A stretch of 31,081 nucleotides of DNA from Pleionea sp041589565 (GTDB taxonomy: Bacteria; Pseudomonadota; Gammaproteobacteria; Enterobacterales; Kangiellaceae), in the NCBI GenBank assembly GCA_041589565.1, contig JBFHVL010000007.1, positions 1-31,081 on the forward strand. The letters run 5' to 3'. A program made the position numbers and the translations under genes. Below are positions 14,888 through 23,324 of this stretch, piece by piece. A model generated the notes under the pieces. It had not been told where the DNA came from. It worked only from the letters and a program-made list of their open reading frames with translations, and did no database searches. Position 1 is the stretch's first letter. Each line of letters opens with the position of its first letter.

Positions 14888-15802
14888 TCAACTGACGGTA
14901 TTTATTCCCGCAATCGCCCGCCAGTATCCATTGCTATGAAACTCCTGCTGGTAATAATTCTGTTTTGCAAGCGTATCCGACTCTTTAAACTGCTTTAAAA
15001 TTTGAGCCATGTCGAGCTGCTCAGGACTGAGCCGAATCACTTGAGCCTCGGCCTGAACATCATGTAAGTCTTTGATAAGATTATAACATTTGCCAGAGAG
15101 CGTCTGAATTCCATTCATCACAAACAAGTCTTGATTATCCTGTGACCGAATAACGCGGCCTTTCGGATAATTAAGGCAACAAAACGCACAATCGTCCTTA
15201 GGTCGACTCTCTGAACGAGCAGTGAAGCATCGTGCAGAATAAGCGAGTGGCAAATGGCCGTAAGCAAAAACCTCAATTTCAAAGTCAATATCGCCGTAAG
15301 CACTCCGGTACTGCTGCTTAATATCTTTAAGCCATTGTTGAGAGAGCTCAACCGGCATTACCCAACGTTGCATACCCAGATCTCTTAATTGCTTTAGAGA
15401 ATGATGGTTGTATATATTGATTGCAGGCCCTGCTACAAATGGCAGTTTTTGCTCGGCGAGAAAGTGAATCGCAGCTATATCATTGGCTTCAACCCAAAAC
15501 TGATTGTTTTCACACAGTCGCTTTAGCGCCATTAATTCCGATTTCGCTTCAATGAGGACCAGAGATGACAGCACTGCCTGCTTGCCTGAAGCAGTTATCA
15601 AAAATGCCAAATCCAACCACTCGGAATAACTCACTTGCCGACGTTTAGAACAAACCGTTTCACCTAAATAAACAATATCAAAATCATGGCTTTGTACATC
15701 ACTGTAAAAATTGGCGACTGTTGTGCGGTCCCAGAAATAGAGGATCGGTCCCAATGCAAATCGTGTTGTTTTCGAAACTAAGCTTGTATCGCTATCTAAC
15801 AT
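14888..15802 (-). CDS. ubiV: O2-independent ubiquinone hydroxylation protein UbiV
   Basis: UbiV is a U32-family protein that, with UbiU and UbiT, lets cells make ubiquinone without oxygen. The 304-aa protein has the four [4Fe-4S] cysteines C51, C192, C205 and C209; the 13- and 4-residue intervals equal those of E. coli UbiV (C180, C193, C197). They lie in ETVCSKRRQ, SARCFTARS and D-D-C-A-F-C-C. Compared with E. coli (292 aa) it has about 12 extra N-terminal residues. ATG 15802 is preceded by GGGGTAACT. The gene lies 34 nt after ubiU on the same strand, forming the usual ubiUV operon. Nothing suggests inactivation. Confidence 0.95.
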   Translation of the reverse strand: MLDSDTSLVSKTTRFALGPILYFWDRTTVANFYSDVQSHDFDIVYLGETVCSKRRQVSYSEWLDLAFLITASGKQAVLSSLVLIEAKSELMALKRLCENNQFWVEANDIAAIHFLAEQKLPFVAGPAINIYNHHSLKQLRDLGMQRWVMPVELSQQWLKDIKQQYRSAYGDIDFEIEVFAYGHLPLAYSARCFTARSESRPKDDCAFCCLNYPKGRVIRSQDNQDLFVMNGIQTLSGKCYNLIKDLHDVQAEAQVIRLSPEQLDMAQILKQFKESDTLAKQNYYQQEFHSNGYWRAIAGINTVS

Positions 15803-15836
15803 AGTTACCCCGGTGAATTGAGTTTTCGATTAGGAG

Positions 15837-16826
15837 TTATTGCCAACTTCTTTCGTACGCGCCGAGAGTTGTTTGACGACCTTCTGAAAGCTCCGACAAC
15901 TTTGTCATCCAATCCTTTTGTACTGAAAAGTCACCTGCTAGACAGGCGTCAATAGCTTGTCGCCAAACTTTGGTAATGCTGCGCACATAGGCCGGACTTC
16001 TTTGTCGTCCTTCGATCTTAACGGCTGAAATATTTGCAGATTTAAGCTGCGGTAATATTTCTAAGGTATTTAGGCTAGTCGGCTCTTCCAGTGCGTGATA
16101 AAGGCGCTCATCAACTTTAAATCTTCCTTTGCAAAGAGTGGGATAACCTGCCGCTTCATCAGGCTCATAGCGATCGATCAAGAATCCATTCAAGTGCGTT
16201 TCCAAATAACTATCTGACTCTCGCCATTCGACAAATTTTGCCGGAGAGCATGCACCTTTGGTATTGGGTGACTCTCCCGTTAGATAGGACGATAAATAGC
16301 AGCGTCCTTCCGACATAATACACAGACTTCCAAAAGCAAATACTTCTAGCTCCAGGTCGGTGGACTGTGACAATTGCAACACTTGCTTTAACGATAAGAC
16401 GCGAGGTAATACAACTCGCTTTACACAATATTGTTTACGATAAAAATCGATTGCCGCAGTATTGGTAGCCGAGGCCTGTACCGACAAATGAATTTCTAGA
16501 TCAGGGTAGTTTCGATTAGCATATTGCAACAACGCCATATCGGATAAAATAAGAACGTCAGCTCCCAGTTCGACTGCACGATCAATCGCCTTTGACCATC
16601 GTTCAAAACCTACAGGATGAGCAAACGTGTTAATTGCCACATGAAGTTTTTTCCGATATTGCTTAACTAGCTGACTCGCGCGCAGAAAGTCTTGATCGAT
16701 AAAATTCATGCCAGCAAAGTGTCGCGCATTGGTGTCGTCTTTAAATCCAATATAAACTGCATCAGCGCCTTCTTCCAAAGCTGCTTTTAACGCTGAAAAA
16801 CTTCCAGCCGGACACAGTAATTCCAT
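15837..16826 (-). CDS. ubiU: O2-independent ubiquinone hydroxylation protein UbiU
   Basis: UbiU is the U32-family partner of UbiV; the heterodimer supports the ring hydroxylations of ubiquinone in anoxia. The frame is open from ATG 16955, but the real start is ATG 16826, with GGGAGAT 5 nt before it. The 329-aa product then starts MELLCPAGSF as in relatives, and the cluster cysteines fall at C169, C176, C193 and C232, exactly the numbering of E. coli UbiU. Other family motifs are ADAVYIGFKD and HLSVQASATN. It faces ubiT across a 90-nt gap with an FNR-like site. In E. coli these genes are induced by Fnr; the same is inferred here. Confidence 0.95.
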   Translation of the reverse strand: MELLCPAGSFSALKAALEEGADAVYIGFKDDTNARHFAGMNFIDQDFLRASQLVKQYRKKLHVAINTFAHPVGFERWSKAIDRAVELGADVLILSDMALLQYANRNYPDLEIHLSVQASATNTAAIDFYRKQYCVKRVVLPRVLSLKQVLQLSQSTDLELEVFAFGSLCIMSEGRCYLSSYLTGESPNTKGACSPAKFVEWRESDSYLETHLNGFLIDRYEPDEAAGYPTLCKGRFKVDERLYHALEEPTSLNTLEILPQLKSANISAVKIEGRQRSPAYVRSITKVWRQAIDACLAGDFSVQKDWMTKLSELSEGRQTTLGAYERSWQ

Positions 16827-16876
16827 GAGTATCTCCCAGTAATTGCGTGCACTTTCTTGAAAAATAATTGCTCGGG

Positions 16877-16890
16877 TTGATCTAAGACAA
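16877..16890. promoter_or_regulatory. FNR-like site between ubiUV and ubiT
   Basis: TTGAT-CTAA-GACAA has one perfect half and matches eight of ten conserved positions. It lies 51 nt from the ubiU start and 27 nt from the proposed ubiT start. In E. coli ubiUV and ubiT respond to Fnr. The second half is imperfect, so binding is uncertain. Confidence 0.42.
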
Positions 16891-16916
16891 TTTTTACTAA
16901 AACACCTATCGGCATA

Positions 16917-17426
16917 ATGTGCGGAAAAACCACGAGACTCAAGCAAGCTATGCAAAATAACTCGGTGTCTATATCAAAGGTAGTAAATCGATCGATAAAA
17001 ATGGGTAGCTACATTTTTCAGAAATCGCCATTTGTCGCGCAAAAATTGCTAAGCCACCCTGCACTTCTCTATCTTCAAAACGTAGGATTTAACAATGCGG
17101 ATCTCTCATTCTTAGAGGGAAAAGTTATTTGCATTGAAATCATTGATCTAAAACTCCGTCAGCTTTTTGGTTTAAGGTCAAATAACATCGAGCTTTTACC
17201 TGAATCAGAAGCGGCTGACGTCACCTTTAAAGGCCAGTTCTCCAGCTTCATAAAATTACTAACACAATCCACTGATCCTGACACACTTTTTTTTCAGCGC
17301 AAGTTAAGCATAAGTGGGGACACTGAAATTGGACTGGAAGTCAAAGCACTGTTCGAGCAGCTTGAATTTGAAAATTTTTCATTACCAATAAAAAAATCGA
17401 TTTTAATCTTGCAACAATACGTTTAA
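16917..17426 (+). CDS. ubiT: O2-independent ubiquinone biosynthesis accessory factor UbiT (SCP2 domain)
   Basis: UbiT is an SCP2-type lipid-binding protein required, with UbiUV, for anaerobic ubiquinone synthesis; it probably presents the hydrophobic intermediates. The C-terminal half is nearly diagnostic: STDPDTLFFQRKLSISGDTE followed by IGLEVKALFEQLEFE, matching the E. coli segment. Up to 169 residues are encoded from ATG 16917, but the ribosome site is weak and ATG 16950 (158 aa) or 17001 would also work; the second fits the E. coli length best at the N-terminus. It is followed 18 nt later by a hemerythrin gene. Function is confident; the start is not. Confidence 0.9.
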   Translation: MCGKTTRLKQAMQNNSVSISKVVNRSIKMGSYIFQKSPFVAQKLLSHPALLYLQNVGFNNADLSFLEGKVICIEIIDLKLRQLFGLRSNNIELLPESEAADVTFKGQFSSFIKLLTQSTDPDTLFFQRKLSISGDTEIGLEVKALFEQLEFENFSLPIKKSILILQQYV

Positions 17427-17444
17427 AAAACTGAGGGAGCATTT

Positions 17445-17906
17445 ATGCCTGAACAGTTCGTACTTCGATTCTTTGAAGCCGATCATGATCGTCTCGATAT
17501 CATTTACCGAGACTTCAAACGAAATTTAATGAGAAATAAAACTAAAGCCGTGTGGTTGTTCCATCTATTCCAACAAGGATTGTTAAAACATATTGAATGG
17601 GAAGAAGAACTGCTGTTTCCAATCTTTGAAAATAAATCGGGCTTAACTCAAGGTGGGCCAACCTTTGTTATGCGCAGCGAACATGGTCAAATTATGCAAT
17701 TACTAAATTCTATTGAACTGCGACTTTCAAAAGGTGAATCCGTTGAAAAAAGCTGCCAGGAGCTGGAACATATACTGTCAGCTCACAATCACAAAGAAGA
17801 ACAAATACTCTACCCGTCAATTGACAATTTTATAAGCGACCATGAAGTGACCGAATTGTGCGTTAAAATGGAGCAATGGTATCGCGAAAATCAGCATACT
17901 ACCTAA
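17445..17906 (+). CDS. Hemerythrin-like HHE domain protein
   Basis: A 153-aa single-domain protein with the four-helix di-iron pattern: H14 (EADHDRL), H49 and E53 (LLKHIEWEEELLFP), H80 (RSEHGQI), and H114/H116 with E118/E119 (SAHNHKEEQILYP). Hemerythrin-like proteins bind O2 or NO or sense iron, and related ones repair iron-sulfur clusters (RIC/YtfE), though that family has an extra N-terminal domain not seen here. The gene lies 18 nt after ubiT with a good ribosome site (GAGGGAG), so the two are probably cotranscribed. That suggests protecting the oxygen-sensitive clusters of UbiU/UbiV, or NO handling during nitrate respiration. Its 3' end overlaps the convergent yceI-type gene by 4 nt. Confidence 0.87.
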   Translation: MPEQFVLRFFEADHDRLDIIYRDFKRNLMRNKTKAVWLFHLFQQGLLKHIEWEEELLFPIFENKSGLTQGGPTFVMRSEHGQIMQLLNSIELRLSKGESVEKSCQELEHILSAHNHKEEQILYPSIDNFISDHEVTELCVKMEQWYRENQHTT

Positions 17907-18550
17907 TTGCTGCGCTTTTGAAACTCGGCGTAAATTTCAATATCGACCTGATCGCCTACCATTGGGATCAGGTTATCAATTCCAAAGTCTGAGCGTGTAA
18001 TGGTCGTTTGCGCTGAAAAACCCATGGTGTAATAGCCAGTTAGCCAATTGTCTGCACCACCGTGAAAAATCGCCAGTAATTTAACCGGCCGTTTAACACC
18101 CTTTAACTCAAGCTCTGCATTAAATACAAATTGATTACTTTTCTCTGCAGGTTCAACCGAAAGCGTGGTTAATGTCGCGACTGGAAATTCTTCAGCATTA
18201 AACCAGGACGAATCGCGTAAGGTCTCTTCCAAATCCGGATTATTGACATCCACACTTTCAGTAAATACACGTGCTGTTAGTTGAGTTTGTAATGGTTGCT
18301 CGGGATCGAAAACCAGTTCAGCCTCCATACGATTAAAACGCCCAACATAAGTAGATAATCCCAAATGTTGTGCTTTAAATAATACACTGCTGTGTGAAGG
18401 ATCGAGCCGATAGTTTCCCGGCTCCAGTTGAGCAATACTGAGCTCTACCTTTGGCGTAAACCAACTAACGCAGGAAGATAATAAAAAGACTAGTCCTATC
18501 GGAAAAATGAGAAGACGCATCAATCCGATTTGTTTTGATATAAAGTGCAT
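17903..18550 (-). CDS. YceI family lipoprotein (polyisoprenoid-binding fold)
   Basis: A 215-aa protein with a lipobox L-L-S-S-C at residues 23-27, so the mature form is an outer- or inner-membrane lipoprotein. The rest is a YceI lipocalin-like barrel: YRLDPSHSSVLFKAQHLGLS, then VGRFNR, a VDVNNPDLEETLRDSSWFNA segment, ELELKGVKRPV, and SRSDFG-like TRSDFGID near the end. YceI proteins bind long isoprenoid chains, including quinones in some structures. Two starts are possible: ATG 18550 with GGGAG before it, or ATG 18520, which overlaps the VOC stop as TGATG and gives a tighter signal peptide. Location opposite the ubiT operon invites, but does not prove, a link with ubiquinone. Confidence 0.87.
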   Translation of the reverse strand: MHFISKQIGLMRLLIFPIGLVFLLSSCVSWFTPKVELSIAQLEPGNYRLDPSHSSVLFKAQHLGLSTYVGRFNRMEAELVFDPEQPLQTQLTARVFTESVDVNNPDLEETLRDSSWFNAEEFPVATLTTLSVEPAEKSNQFVFNAELELKGVKRPVKLLAIFHGGADNWLTGYYTMGFSAQTTITRSDFGIDNLIPMVGDQVDIEIYAEFQKRSN

Positions 18551-18885
18551 ATTGCTCCCGCTGGATCTTCAATTACCGCAAATGGACGATTGTCCGCATG
18601 GGGTTTTAAAATCTTTCCACCCAGTTCAACGCATTTTTCTAATGAAGACTCCAAATCATCCACCGTAATATAAATCATCCATACCGGAGGAATATCGCTA
18701 TTGCTGCCACGGGCATGACAGACCCCCGCATCAGGTTCGTCATTCTCGTTCGGCAACATATTAAAGTCATTGTATTCACCCATAGATACCGGAGCAGGAT
18801 GCCAGCCAACCACCTGTTGATAAAAGTCTTTTAAACTCTCGGCATTCTCGACGGTCAAATCGACCCACCCTATTTTTCCAGTCAT
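18520..18885 (-). CDS. VOC (glyoxalase/bleomycin resistance) superfamily protein
   Basis: A 121-aa protein of the vicinal-oxygen-chelate fold, with two beta-alpha-beta-beta-beta halves: KIGWVDLTVENAESLKDFYQ and MIYITVDDLESSLEKCVELG, each followed by strands, ending in V-I-E-D-P-A-G-A-I-C-T-L-Y. The usual metal ligands are not clearly all present, so it may be a binding protein rather than an enzyme. ATG 18885 is preferred over ATG 18897, because GGAG lies about 8 nt upstream of the former and the domain starts directly after it. The stop overlaps the inner start of the YceI gene, so the two are probably translated together. Substrate unknown. Confidence 0.85.
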   Translation of the reverse strand: MTGKIGWVDLTVENAESLKDFYQQVVGWHPAPVSMGEYNDFNMLPNENDEPDAGVCHARGSNSDIPPVWMIYITVDDLESSLEKCVELGGKILKPHADNRPFAVIEDPAGAICTLYQNKSD

Positions 18886-18982
18886 AACATGCTCCATCCC
18901 GATTTGCAGATTAAGTTTGCGGTACCCGGTTTACTACTCTGTACCCAGTTTAGAAGAGTTTTAACCATAAAGGTACTTCAAT

Positions 18983-19672
18983 TCAAGGGCTGTACTGAGG
19001 GTGGTATTTATTGGTTTTATCTGACGCGATCTTGTCAGCCCAGCGTGTTGGCTCTGGCAGTTTAAACCCGCGTGTCATAGCAAGTGTCCAGTGTATAGCC
19101 GAGGCTAATGAGACTTTATGTCCTGGCGAGACAAAAACCGGCTTTACCTGACTACGAGTGCACAGCTCAGCTGCCACAACTTCGTTTTGATGCTTGAGCA
19201 AAGTGTAACAACCACGCTTTAACGGAGGCGACTCTCCAGTTCCAACCAAACGAGATTTGGCCACCCCAATGGTTGGTTTATCCAGCAAAACGCCAAGGTG
19301 ACATGCGATACCAAATTGTCTTGGATGTGCGATCCCCTGTCCATCGCATAGAATCAAATCGGGCGAATACGAAAATAGCGAGAACGCTTTTAGAATGGAG
19401 GGCAATTCTCGAAAGGAAAGGTAACCTGGTACATAAGGAAAGTTCACTGGCTCACATGCGACGTGATAATTTAATAGAGCAGCACTTTGAGCATCGCAAT
19501 AGACTACTGCGGCTCGCGCTGTTTTACCGTCATTGACGAATCCAACGTCAACTCCGGCAACCACTTTGGGCTCGTCAAAATCATCCGTTAATGATACCTG
19601 AGTCGCCAGCTGCAATTGTTGCTGCTTTGCCTGTTGAAAATCTTTTGGCCATTGCACCAAGCTCACTTTCAT
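18983..19672 (-). CDS. nfi: Endonuclease V
   Basis: Endonuclease V nicks DNA next to deaminated bases such as hypoxanthine. The 229-aa protein has the catalytic acids D42 (GVDVGF), E89 (SFRE) and D110 (LCDGQG), and the PYVPG wedge motif at 79-83 that separates strands at the lesion. GQGIAHPRQFG and GVAKSRLVG are further family segments. The length equals that of E. coli Nfi (223-225 aa). ATG 19672 is preferred over the GTG one codon earlier. Deamination by nitrous species is a known hazard in nitrate-respiring cells, so its presence near nitrate genes is fitting, but it may be chance. Confidence 0.95.
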   Translation of the reverse strand: MKVSLVQWPKDFQQAKQQQLQLATQVSLTDDFDEPKVVAGVDVGFVNDGKTARAAVVYCDAQSAALLNYHVACEPVNFPYVPGYLSFRELPSILKAFSLFSYSPDLILCDGQGIAHPRQFGIACHLGVLLDKPTIGVAKSRLVGTGESPPLKRGCYTLLKHQNEVVAAELCTRSQVKPVFVSPGHKVSLASAIHWTLAMTRGFKLPEPTRWADKIASDKTNKYHPQYSP

Positions 19673-19773
19673 CACACTCGATTATTTCTGCAGAACACCA
19701 GCGACTAAACGGGCAACCAGATTAACCACAGCTCAACATCAGCGTCAATGATTGAGTTATCCAGAATAAGTTG

Positions 19774-20256
19774 TTATCCCCAAAAGTATTTCACAAATGG
19801 AACGGTTACGAACAGACATCCTAGCCATTGCCATACTGATCGAGTCATAGGTTGTTTTACTGGCTGGTGTAGTGACTCGGTAGTTAATGCCTTGTGATGT
19901 AACAGCTCCTGCTCGGCCAATGACAGTCGTTCGGTTTCAATATAGGCATGATACAACTGCTTTTGAAAAGCATCAGAATAAAAGTAACCGCCACGTAAAG
20001 CGAATCGAATCACTGCCAGATACTCTTTGCGCCAGTCAAAAGCCCAACCGTAGGTCGACTGAGAAAACTCTTGCTCCCACAACTCGCCATCGGCCAGAGG
20101 ATGACCATGTTGCATAAGCCAAAGATCCAGTTGCTGACGTCTTTCTAAAGAATCAAACAGCTTTGCCAAAGATTGCCAAAGTGCCTGATAAGCTCGCTTA
20201 TGATGCGTAGCATTCATGGCAGGACAAAGAAAAGAAGATTCATGCAATGCAATCAT
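19774..20256 (-). CDS. Hypothetical protein with C-terminal hydrophobic segment
   Basis: A 160-aa protein not recognised as a known family. It is rich in His, Gln, Leu and Trp, with predicted helices over residues 17-120. A region around residues 60-90 (WEQEFSQSTYGWAFDWRKEY) has several aromatic residues. The last 20 residues (WQWLGCLFVTVPFVKYFWG) are hydrophobic and may insert in a membrane or anchor the tail. There is no signal peptide. ATG 20256 has GAGGTG six bases upstream, so it is likely a real gene. It lies between nfi and the VanZ-like gene, all on the minus strand, with gaps near 70-100 nt. Confidence 0.65.
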   Translation of the reverse strand: MIALHESSFLCPAMNATHHKRAYQALWQSLAKLFDSLERRQQLDLWLMQHGHPLADGELWEQEFSQSTYGWAFDWRKEYLAVIRFALRGGYFYSDAFQKQLYHAYIETERLSLAEQELLHHKALTTESLHQPVKQPMTRSVWQWLGCLFVTVPFVKYFWG

Positions 20257-20325
20257 GACAACACCTCGAAAACTTGATGGTTCAGTTGTTAACGAGAGTC
20301 AGCTTATCGATTAAAGTTTACACAC

Positions 20326-21522
20326 TTATGACAATGTGGTTCTGGCTTGATAACCTCTTTTTTCAAATGTGTTGTGTGATTGAGCAGCGGAAATCTTTTG
20401 TAAATGTATCAGCCCTATGGCCAACAGCAAGGCAATCAAAGGATCGGTGACTTCCGCGGAATGGTGCAACAGCCCCAGTTGTAACAACTCCAGCAGTAAC
20501 AAGGTGCCACTAAGCAAGGCACAGGCAAGAACCTTATTGGTAACCGCGCGCTGCAACCAATAAAAGCAGGCACCAAAAAAGAATAGCTTTTCAAACAGAA
20601 TAAAGCTGTACAGCCATAATGGGCCTTGCAGAAAACCGGCAAAGGGCAACCAGTAAAATGGCTGCGCTTGTTCGGCTATTTGAAATGGAAATAAACCGCG
20701 GACCACCAGCCAGCCCAAAAGCCCAAAGGCGAGCCATCTTGCCGGCAATCGCCGTAGATGAGTAAACAGCAGTAGCGACAAAATCGCACCGCTACAGTTA
20801 ATTAAAGACAGATGATTGCGCACGACCAGAATTTGGCCCAGTAATATAAAGCTAAGTATTGTCAGTCGATGCCACCACTGCTCCTGCCACGGCACGACTT
20901 TGCTGAAGAATCCCCAAAACAGGGTCCAGGCAACCAACTTATCAAGCACACCATACCAGGTCACTTGCTGCCACAAGCTTAGGCTTTCGACACTGGCGGC
21001 AAGGTTTTTCCATGCCAAAGACGGCAGAAAAGGAAACCACAAGTAGCCCAGCCAACAAAAACACAGAATGAGCGGAATAATCACCTGCGAAGCACGCTCT
21101 TCTGACTGTAGCCAACTGGCCCACCAGCGACTAAAAGCCAAACGCGATGCCAGAATTCCCATTAAAAGTCCGGCGAAATTACTGAAAGCGTCACTGGCAC
21201 TGGCAATTCGAGAAGGTAAGTAAAGCTGAGCGACTTGAAGAACAAAAGCATAAACAAGCCCTAAAACCACTAGCGCACCATAACTTAACCCACGCGAAAC
21301 GGACCTACTTGTCGATATTTGCTCTATGGCGAGAGCACCAAAAAAGCCCACTGGAAGAAATAACAAAACATTGCCAAGAATATCGCCACGGGTGGTTCGA
21401 GCGCTAAAGTCGAATAACCAGTGCCACCAGTCGATATGAGAGAGATCGTAAGCGACAAAACGAAATGGAAACAAGGAGCCATACGCAATTAAACCGATAA
21501 CCAAAAAAAACACTATGCGCAT
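20326..21522 (-). CDS. VanZ-like family membrane protein
   Basis: A 398-aa multi-helix membrane protein. The N-terminal third has the VanZ pattern: YGSLFPFRF near residue 14, G-D-I-L-G-N-V-L-L-F-L-P-V-G-F at about 46-60, and LYLPSRIASASDAFSNFAG near 100-118, with the conserved Q-L-x-L-P-x-R and D-x-x-x-N. The rest is about eight more helices rich in Trp and Leu, longer than simple VanZ proteins (~160 aa). VanZ itself gives teicoplanin resistance, but most family members have unknown roles; some lie in exosortase-A/exopolysaccharide loci. The next gene, divergent by 236 nt, belongs to such loci, which supports the link as inference. Confidence 0.82.
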   Translation of the reverse strand: MRIVFFLVIGLIAYGSLFPFRFVAYDLSHIDWWHWLFDFSARTTRGDILGNVLLFLPVGFFGALAIEQISTSRSVSRGLSYGALVVLGLVYAFVLQVAQLYLPSRIASASDAFSNFAGLLMGILASRLAFSRWWASWLQSEERASQVIIPLILCFCWLGYLWFPFLPSLAWKNLAASVESLSLWQQVTWYGVLDKLVAWTLFWGFFSKVVPWQEQWWHRLTILSFILLGQILVVRNHLSLINCSGAILSLLLFTHLRRLPARWLAFGLLGWLVVRGLFPFQIAEQAQPFYWLPFAGFLQGPLWLYSFILFEKLFFFGACFYWLQRAVTNKVLACALLSGTLLLLELLQLGLLHHSAEVTDPLIALLLAIGLIHLQKISAAQSHNTFEKRGYQARTTLS

Positions 21523-21758
21523 GGCGGATGAAGCACTCCTGATACTGACGTTCCCTGCAGACCATGCTACACTATGAGCACTACTAACAACAGCTTTTTC
21601 AATAAGTTAGCAACTCTAAATCTCAACTTTTGGGTGACAGTTTGAAGACCAAGTCGTACATCCTTTCTGCTGTGCTGAAGGGCTTCAACCAGGTTTCAAT
21701 GACAGCTCAATTACCGAAAGTTGATCATTTCCAAAGTTAAACGAGCACTGGCCGATCC

Positions 21759-23315
21759 ATGAGCGAACTCATTCATCAGTTAATTGAACTTAGCGCAAAG
21801 ACGTCTGGCGGACGCGTCGCCCTGATCCACAAGGACCAGCACTGGAATTACGGTCAACTCAATGAGCAAATTATCCAGTTGAGTCATGGTTTGCTGAACT
21901 TGTCGCTCTCCCCGGGAGCACGTGTGGCGGTCTATTTGCCGAAGCAATTTGAAACCGTGGTTGCGCTGTTTGGTGCTTGTCGCGCAGGAGGCGTCATGGT
22001 GCCGATAAATCCAGTGCTAAAATCGGCTCAGGTAAAACATATTCTGAAAGATTGTTCGGCAGAGTTTCTCATCACCTCAAAGCAACGCTATCAGCAGCTA
22101 ATCGATATTTTGCCGCACTGTCAGTCTCTCAAATCGGTGATTCTTATTGATGACAATGGTTCCCATGGTCAGATCACCGGCTGGGAGCAACTCGACCACT
22201 CTGCAGCAAGCCCACACCGACGAATTGATCGCGATGTTGCAGCACTACTCTACACCTCGGGAAGCACTGGCAAGCCCAAAGGCGTAGTACTCAGCCATGC
22301 CAATTTGGTGGCCGGTGCGAAAAGCGTAAGCGAGTACTTACATAATCACAAAGATGACCGATTGCTTGCAGTACTCCCACTTAGTTTTGACTATGGATTA
22401 AGTCAGCTGACCACCGCCTTTTTGACCGGCGCCAGCGTTGTGCTGCTGGAATATCTATTGCCGCGAGACGTTATTAAAGCAGTCGATAGGTATCAGATTA
22501 CCGGACTGGCCGCAGTTCCGCCGCTGTGGGTACAACTCGCTGAACTGGAATGGCCTCAGGGTGCATCGTCTCTTCGCTACATTACCAACAGTGGCGGCGT
22601 GATGCCCCAACCAACACTTCAGAAGCTTCGGGAAAAGCTACCGGAAGCCAAGCCCTATCTTATGTATGGACTAACCGAAGCTTTCCGTAGCACCTACCTT
22701 GAGCCATCTGAGCTGGATAGACGACCCTACTCTATTGGCAAGGCGATCCCGAATGCAGAAGTTCTGGTACTCCGTGAGGACGGAACACCTTGTGCCCCTC
22801 ACGAACCTGGTGAGTTGGTACATCGCGGCGTTCATGTTGGCCTCGGTTACTGGAACGCGCCCGATAAAACCCGCGAGCGCTTTCGTCCCTTGCCGTTACA
22901 GCATCAGGGGCATCCGGGCGAAATTGCGGTCTGGTCGGGCGATACAGTGAAGCAGGATGAAGAAGGCTTTCTCTATTTTGTCGGCCGTAAAGACGATATG
23001 ATTAAGAGCTCTGGCTACCGAATTAGCCCTGCTGAACTCGAAGACGTCTTGTTTGCGCTTCCTGAAGTCGCCGAAGTCGCGGCACTGGGTATTCCTCACC
23101 CTCAGTTGGGACAAGCCATTGTTCTGGCAATTAAGCCGGCCCATGAAGAGGCGACCAATGAATCGATCATACGCTACTGTAAACAGGAGTTACCCAATTT
23201 CATGCAACCAAAGCACATAAAGTTTTATAACGAGTTGCCAAGAAATGCCAATGGTAAAATTGACCGGCCAAAGCTTGTGGCCGAACATCAGCACCTGTTT
23301 CAAAACGACAAATAA
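21759..23315 (+). CDS. Acyl-CoA ligase (AMP-forming), exosortase-A-associated type
   Basis: A 518-aa adenylate-forming enzyme. Visible are the phosphate loop LYTSGSTGKPKGV (about 164-176), the YGLTEAFRSTYL motif (about 302-313), FLYFVGRKDDMIKSSGYRIS (hinge), and the catalytic lysine in NANGKID (about 497). The L-T-E-A-F-R-S-T-Y-L segment and the phrase PNAEVLVLREDGTPC are characteristic of the ligases found beside exosortase A (TIGR03098 as remembered). Such an enzyme activates an acid as acyl-AMP and passes it to CoA or a carrier protein. No carrier protein gene is in the window. The following decarboxylase starts 9 nt later, so they form an operon. This stretch looks richer in G+C than the moa region. 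Confidence 0.88.
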   Translation: MSELIHQLIELSAKTSGGRVALIHKDQHWNYGQLNEQIIQLSHGLLNLSLSPGARVAVYLPKQFETVVALFGACRAGGVMVPINPVLKSAQVKHILKDCSAEFLITSKQRYQQLIDILPHCQSLKSVILIDDNGSHGQITGWEQLDHSAASPHRRIDRDVAALLYTSGSTGKPKGVVLSHANLVAGAKSVSEYLHNHKDDRLLAVLPLSFDYGLSQLTTAFLTGASVVLLEYLLPRDVIKAVDRYQITGLAAVPPLWVQLAELEWPQGASSLRYITNSGGVMPQPTLQKLREKLPEAKPYLMYGLTEAFRSTYLEPSELDRRPYSIGKAIPNAEVLVLREDGTPCAPHEPGELVHRGVHVGLGYWNAPDKTRERFRPLPLQHQGHPGEIAVWSGDTVKQDEEGFLYFVGRKDDMIKSSGYRISPAELEDVLFALPEVAEVAALGIPHPQLGQAIVLAIKPAHEEATNESIIRYCKQELPNFMQPKHIKFYNELPRNANGKIDRPKLVAEHQHLFQNDK

Positions 23316-23324
23316 TCCGAGTCT

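Noticed and set aside
16826..16955. 43-residue N-terminal extension of UbiU
   Set aside because: Would overlap the ubiT start region; ATG 16826 has a strong ribosome site and gives cysteine numbering identical to E. coli.
21568..21573. Extended -10 (TGCTACACT) upstream of the ligase gene
   Set aside because: No acceptable -35 at the right distance and nearly 190 nt from the start codon; too weak to list.
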